DNA of 48,254 nucleotides from Thalassobaculum litoreum DSM 18839 (GCF_900102465.1 NZ_FNBW01000022.1:1-48254), one strand, 5' to 3'; shown: positions 1 to 7,622, counted from the stretch's first letter. A program made the numbers and translations. The notes: generated by a model not told the origin, from the letters alone.

Positions 1-11
1 GCCTTGGCCAT
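1..11 (-). CDS. 5' end of next prophage gene (partial)
   Basis: Only the first three codons and part of a fourth (ATG GCC AAG GC, reading M-A-K) lie in the window. The ATG at 11-9 overlaps the TGA stop of the methyltransferase gene at 13-11 in an ATGA arrangement, the same coupling seen one gene upstream. This suggests that the early prophage operon continues off the left edge. In Mu-like phages transposition genes would be expected around here, but nothing can be said about this product. Confidence 0.45.
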
Positions 12-664
12 CATCCGACCTCACCGAATTTGGCGACCTCGTCGCCGAGGGACTTCCAGCCGGGGCGGGTGTTGCGCGCGAACAGCTCCAGATACGGGCC
101 GTCGAACAGCGTCTCGATGCGCTCGTACTGGCTAGGCGGCTTCTGGCTATGGCCGCGCCGGGGAGAGCGGATCTCGTCGTGCGGCCACCAGTCGATGAAG
201 TCGCGGACGCTGTGAACGCCCTCGGGGATCTCGACGTCGCCGAAGAAGGCAGTCGGCTTGCGGAGCTGGGGGTTGCCGCGGGTGCAGAGCAGGCACGGCT
301 CCAGGTTCTTGCGGGTGCCGTAGCCGGGACCGAAGGCATACTTGCCGGTCTCCGGGTTGTACTTCCGCCATTCCCAGGCGAGGCCGGCATACTCGAAGCC
401 CCAGGCCTCGATCACGCGCGTCCAGGACGGCATGTGCGGCCAGGTCACCCACAGGAACAGCGTGGCGTCCTTGGCCGCGAGAAGGCTGACGTCGACGCTG
501 CAGATCTCGCCGATCGACATGGTGTCGTAATGCCGGCTCGGGCTCTTTCCCTGGCCCTTCTCGCTGTGCGTGTCGAAGGGCCAGTTGGGATCGGCGAGGA
601 TCACAGGATAACCGCCGGTTCGGCGGTGACGGACAAGCTGGTGGCGATCGCGGAGGTCGATCAT
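11..664 (-). CDS. MT-A70 family DNA (adenine-N6) methyltransferase, phage type
   Basis: A 217-residue protein that probably transfers a methyl group from SAM to adenine N6 in DNA. Phages often carry such enzymes to modify their genome against restriction. The catalytic loop is seen at residues 24-30 as ADPNWPF. Next come a segment reading LFLWVTWPHM and a C-terminal block with HSQKPPSQYERIE and LELFARNTRPGW, all typical of MT-A70 enzymes. The usual motif is DPPW, so Asn replaces the second Pro. The start was set at 664 because this ATG overlaps the TGA of the upstream ParB-like gene (ATGA), implying translational coupling. The reading frame extends 12 codons further upstream, but those lie inside the neighbour. 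The family call is firm; target specificity and activity are unknown. Confidence 0.85.
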   Translation of the reverse strand: MIDLRDRHQLVRHRRTGGYPVILADPNWPFDTHSEKGQGKSPSRHYDTMSIGEICSVDVSLLAAKDATLFLWVTWPHMPSWTRVIEAWGFEYAGLAWEWRKYNPETGKYAFGPGYGTRKNLEPCLLCTRGNPQLRKPTAFFGDVEIPEGVHSVRDFIDWWPHDEIRSPRRGHSQKPPSQYERIETLFDGPYLELFARNTRPGWKSLGDEVAKFGEVG

Positions 665-1566
665 CCGTCGTCCTCCGGCTGGTCGCGCTCGGCCAGCCAC
701 GCGACGAACTCGTCACGGATGAGCGCAAAGAACATATTGCGGACCCGCTTAGGGGCCCGACGCAGCCAAGTGGCGAGGCGAGCGACGTCGCGCTCGGCGG
801 CACGGCTGGATTTGTCGCCATCGGGCTGGTGGAATGTGAGGCGCTGGCCTCGGATGGCTGCGGTGGCGTCTGCTACCTTGCGCGGGCCGCCCTCGGTCAA
901 CATCAGCTCGACCGCCTGCGCCTGCTCCTCGACTGTCAGCCTGGAAAGCCGGAACAACTCGCCTTCCTGACAGGCAATCCGCGTGCCGGCGATACGGGCA
1001 CGGACCTTTGGCGCCAGGCGGTCGTACATATCGACGGCGCGCCGCACTGTGCGCTCGGCGCGGCCAGTGGACCGAGCGGTTGCAGCGGCGAAGGAGAGCA
1101 CAGGCGACCAAACGGCAATTTTTGCCGTTTGGGCTTTTTCAATGGCTTGCAGGCCAGCTGCGCCCTGAACCGCCCCTGGATACAGCTTCTCGTAATACTG
1201 TTTGCGCAAGGCATATGAGGTCGCGCGGTCCAGTGGGTTCAGGTCGTGGCGCGCAAGGTTCTCGTCGATCTCGCGCAGCCGGGCTTCATCGTCGGTCGCG
1301 GTGACGATACGGGCCTGGATGTCGATACGCCCGAGGCCGCGCACCGCCTCGATGCGGTGAGCGCCGGACACCAGGATGTACCGATCGCGGAGCAGCTTCT
1401 CGCTGCCGGGCGCCTTGCGAACCTCGATCGGTTGGCTCTGCCCGATGTCTCGGATGCTTTCGGCGATTGCGGCGACATGGGCAGGGTCGACCGCCCGCAG
1501 CCGGTCGACGACGTCGATCTGGTCGAGAGGGATCGTGTGGATCTGGTCTGAGCCGGCCACTGTCAC
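661..1566 (-). CDS. ParB-like N-terminal domain protein of prophage
   Basis: A 301-residue protein with a ParB/sulfiredoxin-fold domain at about residues 8-110. It opens with IPLDQIDVVDRLRAVDP, then shows the family's nucleotide-binding box as SGAHRIEAVRGL near residue 70 and a helical ENLARHDLNPLDRA segment. A central stretch (SFAAATARSTGRAERTVRRAV) looks like a helix-turn-helix. Such proteins occur in Mu-like phages and may bind DNA or hydrolyse nucleotides; this is not evidence for plasmid-style partition. The start is probably GTG at 1566, with a second GTG two codons later. The 3' end overlaps the methyltransferase start by 4 bases. Confidence 0.8.
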   Translation of the reverse strand: MTVAGSDQIHTIPLDQIDVVDRLRAVDPAHVAAIAESIRDIGQSQPIEVRKAPGSEKLLRDRYILVSGAHRIEAVRGLGRIDIQARIVTATDDEARLREIDENLARHDLNPLDRATSYALRKQYYEKLYPGAVQGAAGLQAIEKAQTAKIAVWSPVLSFAAATARSTGRAERTVRRAVDMYDRLAPKVRARIAGTRIACQEGELFRLSRLTVEEQAQAVELMLTEGGPRKVADATAAIRGQRLTFHQPDGDKSSRAAERDVARLATWLRRAPKRVRNMFFALIRDEFVAWLAERDQPEDDG

Positions 1567-1650
1567 GACACCCCCCCCGTTTTGACGCTGTCTATCAAGA
1601 CGGGATCGCGGACTATGCGCATACGACCAACGAATGCAGGAGTTGAGGGC

Positions 1651-1950
1651 ATGGTTATCGACGACGACTTGGCGCTAGAGGCGACCACGACCTGGTGCGT
1701 GGCCTTCGGACTCTTGATGGCGGAGTTGGTGCGCGGCGGGGCGCTGGCGCCGGAACGTGCCGAATGGGTGTTGGAGCGCATGACCGGGTTCACCGATGCC
1801 CTTGATCGTCAGGGCGACCCTGACCGCTCGGTGCTTCAGCACCATGTGGCGATAGGGTTTCATCGGCTGGCGACTGAGCGAGCCTCCGAGATCTTTCGCG
1901 ATGCGCTCGTACCGCCTTCACATGATCCTGGGCCGCCTTCTGGTCGTTGA
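1651..1950 (+). CDS. small hypothetical protein within the prophage
   Basis: A 99-residue frame opposite to the surrounding early operon. The ATG at 1651 follows a fair ribosome-binding site (GCAGGAG) at about 8 bases. The protein is acidic at its start and largely helical (CVAFGLLMAELVRG, ERAEWVLERMTGF). Its third codon positions are G/C-rich like real genes here, whereas the opposite-strand frames are low-complexity. I do not recognise the family. It could be a small phage regulator or an accessory (moron) gene. The frame stays open upstream to 1582, so a longer form is possible. Confidence 0.5.
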   Translation: MVIDDDLALEATTTWCVAFGLLMAELVRGGALAPERAEWVLERMTGFTDALDRQGDPDRSVLQHHVAIGFHRLATERASEIFRDALVPPSHDPGPPSGR

Positions 1951-2010
1951 ACGATGTCGTGGATCGACCAGGGCGACGAACGATGCGCGGACGCGTCATA
2001 CAGCGCGCCA

Positions 2011-2316
2011 TCAGTCGAGCGCCCCAGATACGCGCAGGGCGTCGATATGCCTAACAAACCTACAGAGGGCGGCTTTGCTTGGCGCTCGATCGGGGCCAAA
2101 TCGCTCTGCGAAAACCGCGACCATGAAGTCGTAAGTCTGACTTCGGTCCGAAAGCGCGAACTCGATAGCTGTCCGCCGGAGCTCCCCGTCGGACCAGAGC
2201 TTGGATTGCGGGCCGCGGCGGCGGGGCATGCGCTGTATGACGCGCTGGACTTTGGCGTCGATATTGTCGACTTGGACTGGGCGCTGAAGCCCCTTGAACA
2301 AGCGCGCGAAACCCAT
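2011..2316 (-). CDS. small prophage early protein, putative DNA-binding
   Basis: A 101-residue protein whose ATG (2316) lies one base after the TGA of the Ner-like gene, so the two are probably translated together. The body is basic and helical (KVQRVIQRMPRRRGPQ, LWSDGELRRTAIEFAL, ALCRFVRHIDALR), which would fit a small helix-turn-helix or transposition-accessory protein. That role is inferred only from position and composition; I do not recognise a family. Longer overlapping frames on the same strand look artefactual. Confidence 0.55.
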   Translation of the reverse strand: MGFARLFKGLQRPVQVDNIDAKVQRVIQRMPRRRGPQSKLWSDGELRRTAIEFALSDRSQTYDFMVAVFAERFGPDRAPSKAALCRFVRHIDALRVSGALD

Positions 2317-2317
2317 G

Positions 2318-2623
2318 TCAGGCCACCTTCCGCTGGCGTTGCTGACGAAACTTCGGGCGATCCGTATAGTGCGAACCGGGTTGAGGCTTCAGGCGCTCTC
2401 CCGTGCTCGGGTCGTAACGGCTGGGCCAGATCTCGCGCGGCGACATGCCGAGGCACTCCGCGATCGCCAACTCGCCATTCAGGTGCGGGTAACGTGGAGC
2501 GTTTCTGGCTGTCCCAATTGTCAGACCGTACTTGCGGTCGACGTCAGCGAAGGTCAGGCCCCTGCGGTTCAATAGGAACCGGATCTCTTCCGGAGCCTTG
2601 TCCGCGGCGCGGTGGTTCGCCAT
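2318..2623 (-). CDS. ner: Ner-like (Nlp family) winged helix-turn-helix regulator
   Basis: A 101-residue protein resembling the Ner regulator of phage Mu. Recognisable parts are the APEEIRFLLNRRGLTFADVD helix pair, YGLTIGTARNA (recognition region), and the family hallmark GELAIAECLGMSPREIWPSRY. In Mu, Ner binds between the divergent repressor and early promoters and shuts both down once lytic growth starts. The start at 2623 has a good ribosome-binding site (AGGAGAAG); the open frame extends further upstream without support. It faces the repressor across about 145 bases that hold phased repeats. The family call is strong; the lysis-lysogeny role is by analogy. Confidence 0.85.
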   Translation of the reverse strand: MANHRAADKAPEEIRFLLNRRGLTFADVDRKYGLTIGTARNAPRYPHLNGELAIAECLGMSPREIWPSRYDPSTGERLKPQPGSHYTDRPKFRQQRQRKVA

Positions 2624-2679
2624 GGGCTTCTCCTGTGGTGCGGCCGGCCTGTAGGGGCCGGCCAAGTTCGAGCGACTCG

Positions 2680-2752
2680 ATATGCGTTCGTAGGTTGATG
2701 ATAACCGCAAATGCGTTTGATGCAACAGATCAATCGCATATGCGTTTGTAGA
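2680..2752. promoter_or_regulatory. three phased direct repeats, putative prophage operators
   Basis: The core ATGCGTTYG starts at 2682, 2711 and 2740, exactly 29 bases apart each time. The sequence before the core is also similar in the last two copies (CCGCAA and TCGCAT). The array lies between the divergent repressor and ner genes, where Mu-type operators sit. The exact phasing, close to three helical turns, would place the three sites on one face of the DNA. The last copy contains the 10-base palindrome CGCATATGCG (2735-2744). Which protein binds, repressor or Ner, is not known. Confidence 0.65.
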
Positions 2753-2767
2753 TCGGATCTGGCTCTA

Positions 2768-3775
2768 ATGACGAAAAGACTTGAGAAAATAGAACCGATT
2801 AAAGAGGTTCCGGGTGGTTTTTCCACTGACGAAGCCCGCCAGGGCTTCAATCGCCGGCTTCGTGCGATCCTATCTTCGGAGAAGAGCGCGGCCTCGTTTG
2901 CGAAGAAGGCAAGCGTCTCTCAATCGGGATTAAACAGGCTTGAGCATGGCGGTGACCCGACGCTGCCTACTTTGATCGCAATTGCGGACGCCGCGAACGT
3001 TTCTGTGGAGTGGCTAGCAACAGGCGGCGCCCGATGTGAAAACGACTGTGTTTTTGAGCGGCAAGCATTAAGAGAGCAGATTGAGTACATTGAGAACGTC
3101 ATACGGTCCTCAGGCACAAATACAGACGAGGCAAATTCACTCTTAGAGTTTCTTAATACTCTGCAAGATTTTCTTGATTTGAACGACCAGCTCTTAGAGC
3201 TTTACCGCCGCCAAGGCGTTAAGAGCCCGTCGGACCGACGGTTGTTGACGGCACCGTCAAAGCAGCACAAGGCGCCGCTTCAGGCCGCACCCTCGCGTTA
3301 TGTGCCGACTGCCGATTCGGGCGGGGCCGCCTCCGTGATCGAGCACACCGAATCCGATGAGGTCGTTCTGATTCCGCGCTATGACGCAGCCCTGGCTGCC
3401 GGCGCGGGGTCATTCAATGAGCGGGCGCGACTGCTGGATCACATCCCGTTCACCCGCAACTTCATCACCCACAAGCTTGGACGGAACAGCGCCGATGGCC
3501 TGGTCATCCTTGAGGCGCGGGGCGATTCGATGGAGCCGACGATAGGGGATGGCGATCTGGTTCTCCTCGACCAGCACCGGCGCGAGCCTCGCGATGGGAT
3601 TGTGGCCTTCGCCCTTGGAGACACCGCCTTCATCAAGCGGCTTCGGTTCACCTTCGACGGCGTCGACCTGATTAGCGACAACCGCGACCTTTACGAGCCC
3701 GAACACCTCTCGCGTCAGCGCGCCGAGGAGCTCGTGATCATCGGTCGGGTAAGGTGGGTGGGTCGGATGTTCTGA
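2768..3775 (+). CDS. prophage repressor: XRE helix-turn-helix plus S24 LexA-like peptidase domain
   Basis: A 335-residue repressor. Residues about 25-75 form an XRE-type helix-turn-helix (FAKKASVSQSGLNRLEHGG, then TLIAIADAANVSVEWLATG). A helical linker follows, and the C-terminal half is an S24 peptidase. The nucleophile is the Ser in EARGDSMEPTIGDGD and the general base is likely the Lys in DTAFIKRLRF. By analogy with CI and LexA it would hold the prophage silent and cleave itself after RecA activation. The start was set at ATG 2768; an upstream ATG at 2711 lies inside the operator repeats and is unlikely. The gene diverges from ner, the standard immunity layout of Mu-like phages. The N-terminal third is more AT-rich than neighbouring DNA, which fits a foreign origin. 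Confidence 0.9.
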   Translation: MTKRLEKIEPIKEVPGGFSTDEARQGFNRRLRAILSSEKSAASFAKKASVSQSGLNRLEHGGDPTLPTLIAIADAANVSVEWLATGGARCENDCVFERQALREQIEYIENVIRSSGTNTDEANSLLEFLNTLQDFLDLNDQLLELYRRQGVKSPSDRRLLTAPSKQHKAPLQAAPSRYVPTADSGGAASVIEHTESDEVVLIPRYDAALAAGAGSFNERARLLDHIPFTRNFITHKLGRNSADGLVILEARGDSMEPTIGDGDLVLLDQHRREPRDGIVAFALGDTAFIKRLRFTFDGVDLISDNRDLYEPEHLSRQRAEELVIIGRVRWVGRMF

Positions 3776-3796
3776 GCGGCTGGGGCGGCGGAGAAT

Positions 3797-3811
3797 CAGT
3801 TCCCACCTTGA
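3797..3811 (+). repeat. 15-bp terminal repeat, copy 1
   Basis: The motif CAGTTCCCACCTTGA. An identical copy sits at 3902 and an inverted copy at 3870. In Mu-like elements the transposase binds several such sites near each end, so this is a candidate transposase-binding site. Confidence 0.6.
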
Positions 3812-3869
3812 TTCCATCGCAACGGCGCCGCGACGCTCTGAAAGTTGTTTTGCACCAATACTTTGACGG

Positions 3870-3882
3870 AAGGTGGGAACTG
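3870..3882 (-). repeat. 15-bp terminal repeat, inverted copy 2 (13 bases match)
   Basis: Reads AAGGTGGGAACTG, the reverse complement of the first 13 bases of the motif at 3797. Mixed orientation of sites is also known at the ends of Mu. Confidence 0.6.
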
Positions 3883-3901
3883 AGAGCGCCGCAGATGGGC
3901 G

Positions 3902-3916
3902 CAGTTCCCACCTTGA
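3902..3916 (+). repeat. 15-bp terminal repeat, copy 3
   Basis: CAGTTCCCACCTTGA, identical to the copy at 3797 and in the same orientation, 105 bases away (ten helical turns at 10.5 bp per turn). Confidence 0.6.
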
Positions 3917-4192
3917 GACACCGCTGCGAGAGGGTGTCGGCGCCACTTAATGACGGCTTAACCCGCAGAACGCCTGGATTTAAACGCCGCTTGAACGTTT
4001 ATGCGCCGAACGCTTAAATACCGCCTGTCCGGCGCGATCAGGCGCGAGATCGCCGGATTTACTCCAGAACCCGCCGCGGCCGCCCGGGGGTGACACCTGC
4101 CCTCCAATGCCTTGCGCCGCCGCCATTTTTCGGGTTCAGGCCGGGTTAGGGCGGAACGGTCCGGGTCCTCTAAAACCTAGTGTCCATCAACA

Positions 4193-4699
4193 CGGACCCT
4201 GGACGCTCGGGGGGTCGATCTGCTGGAGATCAGCGAGGGAACCTATTTCCCGGGCGCGCCGTCCTCCTCGGAGGGCGACGGCGGCGGGGTTCATGGCTTC
4301 TGCCGGCGGGTCCGGTCGGAGGTCGCCGTGCCGGTCATGGCGGCGGGAGGCTTCAAGACGCGAGGTCAGGCCCTGGCGGCGATAAGCGCGGGAATGGTCG
4401 ACGTGGTCGGGGCGGCCCGTGGCTTCGTGCTGGATCCGGAACTGCCGCGGCACTGGCTGGAGGAACCGGGCGAGGATCCGGCCTTTCCGAGATTTACCGG
4501 CCCGCTACCGCCGGGCGGCATCACCGCCTGGTACACGATGCGGATCGCGGCACTCGCCGCCGGTGCGCAGGCCGACTACGACCACACGCCCGAGACAGCC
4601 TTGGCGGCTATGACCGCCCGCGATCTGGACCGGGCCAATCGGTGGCGGAAGAGCTTCGGGAGGCCTCCCGCGAGTTCCGCACCCGCGAAAATGTCGTGA
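4193..4699 (+). pseudogene. C-terminal remnant of NADH:flavin oxidoreductase (Old Yellow Enzyme family)
   Basis: The frame reads RTLDARGVDLLEISEGTY and continues VAVPVMAAGGFKTRGQA, VDVVGAARGFVLDPELP and ITAWYTMRIAALAAG to the TGA at 4697-4699. These are the C-terminal strands and flavin-phosphate-binding loops of Old-Yellow-Enzyme TIM-barrel reductases. About 168 residues remain. The N-terminal half of the barrel is missing: a stop codon lies at 4178-4180 and the upstream DNA is prophage end. I infer that a Mu-like insertion split the gene, with the 5' part probably at the far end of the prophage. The remnant has no obvious start or ribosome-binding site and is presumably inactive. Confidence 0.75.
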
Positions 4700-4872
4700 T
4701 GCGAAATTGGTGATCGCCGAGCTCGGCCCGCTGGGTCTGCCGCCGACCGCATGCATTGCCATCACGTCGGCTGTCTCGGCCGCAAGGCGCGCCTCGGCAA
4801 CGTGAGAGACCGGCGGCGGTGCGGTGAGCGGCCGCCGTTGACGGGGGCCGGGGACGGCCTACCCTTGCGCCC

Positions 4873-5910
4873 ATGACCGCCAGCATCGCCGCCCCCCATC
4901 CCCAGACCTGGATTGAAATCCGCCCGCAGGGCCTCTTCTGCGTGCCCGGCGGGTTCTATGTCGATCCGGTGCGGCCGGTGGACCGGGCGGTGATCACCCA
5001 CGGTCATGCCGACCACGCCCGCGCCGGCCATGGCGCCGTCGCCGCAACCCCGGAGACCCTGGCGATCATGACCGCCCGCTACGGCGCGGAGCCGGAGCAG
5101 AGCCGGCAGGCCGTCCGCTACGGCGAAAGCCTGAAGATCGGCGACGTCACGGTAAGCCTCCACCCGGCCGGTCACGTACTCGGCAGCGCCCAGGCGTGCC
5201 TGGAGTACAAGGGCGCGCGCATCGTCGTCTCCGGCGACTACAAGCGCCGGGCCGACCCCACCTGCGCCGCTTTCGAGCCGGTGCCCTGCGACGTGTTCGT
5301 CACCGAGGCGACCTTCGGCCTGCCGGTGTTCCGCCATCCCGACGACCGCGCCGAGATCGCCAAGCTGCTCGACAGCGTCGCCCTGTTCCCGGAGCGCTGC
5401 CACGTCATCGGCGCCTATGCGCTGGGCAAGGCGCAGCGCCTGATCGCCCTGCTGCGGCAGGCGGGATGGCAGCGGCCGATCTACATTCACGGCGCGCTCC
5501 AGGCGCTCTGCGACCTGTACCGCGACCATGGCGTCGAGCTGGGCGAGCTGCTGCCGGCGACGGCCGGGCAGAAGGGCGTGGCGCGCGACGAGTTCAAGGG
5601 CGAGATCGTGCTGGCCCTGCCCTCGGCCATCGCCGACCGCTGGGGCCGCCGGCTGCCGGACCCGGTGGTGTGCATGGCGTCCGGCTGGATGCGGGTCCGC
5701 CAGCGCGCCCGGCAGCGCGGCGTCGAGCTGCCGCTGATCATCTCCGATCATGCCGACTGGGACGAGCTGCTTGACACCTTCGATGACGTGGGCGCGCCGG
5801 AGATCTGGATCACCCATGGCAGCGAGGAGGCGCTGATGCATGCCGCCTCGGCGCGCGGATACAAGGCGCGGGCGCTTGCCCTGGTCGGCTACGAGGAGGA
5901 GGGGCAGTGA
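4873..5910 (+). CDS. ligase-associated DNA exonuclease (metallo-beta-lactamase fold)
   Basis: A 345-residue nuclease of the metallo-beta-lactamase/beta-CASP type. The metal-binding motif HGHADHA is at residues 43-49. Later ligands are likely the His in HPAGHVLGSA, the Asp in VVSGDYKRR and the His in IISDHADWDE. In many bacteria this family sits beside an ATP-dependent DNA ligase and takes part in a DNA-repair pathway. Here the ligase starts 13 bases downstream, so the two are one transcript. The ATG at 4873 gives the expected N-terminus. A long antisense frame here is a GC-rich shadow. Confidence 0.9.
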   Translation: MTASIAAPHPQTWIEIRPQGLFCVPGGFYVDPVRPVDRAVITHGHADHARAGHGAVAATPETLAIMTARYGAEPEQSRQAVRYGESLKIGDVTVSLHPAGHVLGSAQACLEYKGARIVVSGDYKRRADPTCAAFEPVPCDVFVTEATFGLPVFRHPDDRAEIAKLLDSVALFPERCHVIGAYALGKAQRLIALLRQAGWQRPIYIHGALQALCDLYRDHGVELGELLPATAGQKGVARDEFKGEIVLALPSAIADRWGRRLPDPVVCMASGWMRVRQRARQRGVELPLIISDHADWDELLDTFDDVGAPEIWITHGSEEALMHAASARGYKARALALVGYEEEGQ

Positions 5911-5923
5911 CGGGACAGACGGT

Positions 5924-7507
5924 ATGAAACCCTTCGCCGAGCTGCTGGACCGGCTGATCTACACCCCGTCGCGCAACGCGAAGCTGGCGCTTCTGGTCGC
6001 CTATTTCCGCAGCGCGCCCGACCCGGACCGGGGCTGGGCGCTGGCGGCGCTGACCGGCGGGCTAGGCTTCAAGGGGGTGAAGGCGGGCGCGGTGCGCGAG
6101 CTGGCCATGCGCCGAGTCGATCCCGTGCTGTTCGGCTGGTCCTACGACTATGTCGGCGACCTGGCGGAGACCACGGCGCTGATCTGGCCGCAGCGGCCGA
6201 CCAACCGGGACTGGCCGTCGCTGACCGAGGTGGTGGAGCGGCTGCACGCCGCCAAGCGGGCCGAAGCGGCGGATGTCGTCGAGGAGTGGCTGGACCCGCT
6301 GGACGCGACCGGTCGCTGGGCGCTGCTGAAGCTGATCACCGGCGGGTTGCGGGTGGGGGTGTCGGCCCGGCTGGCGAAGGTGGCAATGGCCGACTATGGC
6401 GGCGTCGATCCAGCGGAGATCGAGGAGCTGTGGCACGGGCTGGAGCCACCCTATGAGGAGCTGTTTGCCTGGCTCGACGGCCGCGCCGAACGGCCCGACC
6501 TGGAGGACCGACCGATCTTCCGACCACCCATGCTGGCGCATCCGCTGGAGGAGGGCGAGGCGCAGGCGCTGGACCTGACGCAGTTCCGGGCCGAATGGAA
6601 ATGGGACGGCATCCGGGTGCAGATCGCCGCGCGCGGCGGCGAGGTGCGGCTGTATTCCCGCACCGGCGACGATATCGGCGCGACCTTCCCCGACATTCTC
6701 GACCATGTCACCTTCCAGGGCGTGCTGGACGGCGAGCTGCTGGTGGTCGCCGGCGGCGAAGTGCGGCCGTTCAACGAGCTGCAACAGCGGCTGAACCGCA
6801 AAACGGTCAGCGCACCCATGCTGAAAAAATACCCTGCCTTCGTGCGACTCTACGACATCCTGTTCGACGGCGAGGAGGATCTGCGCGAGCTGCCGTTCGA
6901 CGACCGGCGGCAGCGGTTGGAGTCCTTCTTCGCCCGCGAGGCGCCGCAGCGCATGGACGTGTCCGACCTGGTCTCCTTCGAAGGGGCGGACGACCTTGAA
7001 ACGCTGCGGGTGAGCGCGCGGGGCACGGCCACCGAGGGGCTGATGCTGAAGCGGGGCGACGCCCCTTACGTGGCCGGCCGCCCCAAGGGGCTCTGGTACA
7101 AATGGAAGCGCGGGCCGCTGACCGTCGACGCGGTGCTGATGTATGCCCAGCGCGGTCACGGCAAACGCTCCTCCTATTATTCCGACTACACCTTCGGTAC
7201 GTGGCGGCAGAACCCGGACAGCGGAGCGGGCGAGCTGGTGCCGGTCGGCAAGGCCTATTTCGGCTTCACCGACGAGGAGCTGAAGCAGCTCGACAAATGG
7301 GTGCGCGACCACACGGTGAAGCGCTTCGGCCCGGTGCGCGAGGTATCCCACGGGCTGGTGCTGGAGGTGGCCTTCGACAGCGTCCACCGGTCGACGCGGC
7401 ACAAGTCCGGCGTGGCGATGCGCTTTCCCCGGATCTCTCGGATCCGCTGGGACAAGCCGGCCGGAGAGGCCGACCGACTGGACGCGCTGGAGCGGATGAT
7501 CGAGTAG
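5924..7507 (+). CDS. ATP-dependent DNA ligase, exonuclease-associated
   Basis: A 527-residue ligase that seals nicks using ATP. The adenylated lysine is Lys226 in the EWKWDGIRVQI motif. Other nucleotidyltransferase motifs are LYSRTGDD, VLDGELLV, FVRLYDILF, EGLMLKRGD and LWYKWKRG. The N-terminal 200 residues are the helical DNA-binding domain and the last 110 an OB-fold. Length and order fit the bacterial ligase that pairs with the exonuclease just upstream. The start was chosen at MKPFAELL, since the longer frame overlaps the exonuclease gene. The helicase (Lhr-type) and phosphoesterase partners known from other genomes do not follow; the next gene is an unrelated PilZ protein on the other strand. 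Confidence 0.92.
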   Translation: MKPFAELLDRLIYTPSRNAKLALLVAYFRSAPDPDRGWALAALTGGLGFKGVKAGAVRELAMRRVDPVLFGWSYDYVGDLAETTALIWPQRPTNRDWPSLTEVVERLHAAKRAEAADVVEEWLDPLDATGRWALLKLITGGLRVGVSARLAKVAMADYGGVDPAEIEELWHGLEPPYEELFAWLDGRAERPDLEDRPIFRPPMLAHPLEEGEAQALDLTQFRAEWKWDGIRVQIAARGGEVRLYSRTGDDIGATFPDILDHVTFQGVLDGELLVVAGGEVRPFNELQQRLNRKTVSAPMLKKYPAFVRLYDILFDGEEDLRELPFDDRRQRLESFFAREAPQRMDVSDLVSFEGADDLETLRVSARGTATEGLMLKRGDAPYVAGRPKGLWYKWKRGPLTVDAVLMYAQRGHGKRSSYYSDYTFGTWRQNPDSGAGELVPVGKAYFGFTDEELKQLDKWVRDHTVKRFGPVREVSHGLVLEVAFDSVHRSTRHKSGVAMRFPRISRIRWDKPAGEADRLDALERMIE

Positions 7508-7622
7508 CGGTCGAGCAAATCACGATCGGCTGGAAGCATCCACCCGTGTGAAATTGCATTAACTCTATGGTGTTAGAGGGCGACTCTCTGTCCAGACCGC
7601 TTCGCTCTGAACCGGTCGCGCT

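Larger units (their letters stand above)
3776..4192. mobile_element. terminal segment of Mu-like prophage (non-coding)
   Basis: No credible gene lies in these 417 bases between the repressor and the host gene remnant. The segment carries three copies of a 15-bp motif (listed separately). Further right, a GAACG-containing motif recurs near 3968, 3992 and 4008. The host reading frame begins abruptly at about 4193. Read inward from there, the element would begin TGTTGATGGACACTAGG, and a 5'-TG terminus is usual for Mu-type transposons. The exact boundary is inferred from where the oxidoreductase frame starts making sense. The other end and the 5-bp target duplication lie outside the window. Confidence 0.55.

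Noticed and set aside
661-1566. ParB-like gene as evidence of a plasmid or chromosome partition locus
   Set aside because: No ParA gene or parS-like site is seen, and the neighbours are prophage immunity and methyltransferase genes.
1860-2456. 198-codon minus-strand frame overlapping the ner region
   Set aside because: It conflicts with the coupled ner and 101-residue genes and has a low-complexity product.
3754-4017. 87-codon + strand frame over the prophage end
   Set aside because: It starts inside the repressor gene and runs through the 15-bp repeats, so it is very likely non-coding.
4762-5841. Long minus-strand frame opposite the exonuclease gene
   Set aside because: The + strand protein has clear catalytic motifs. 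The antisense product is Arg/Gly/Ala-rich without any domain, the usual artefact of high-GC DNA.
6062-7402. 446-codon minus-strand frame opposite the DNA ligase
   Set aside because: Shadow of the ligase frame; composition is low-complexity and it has no ribosome-binding site.
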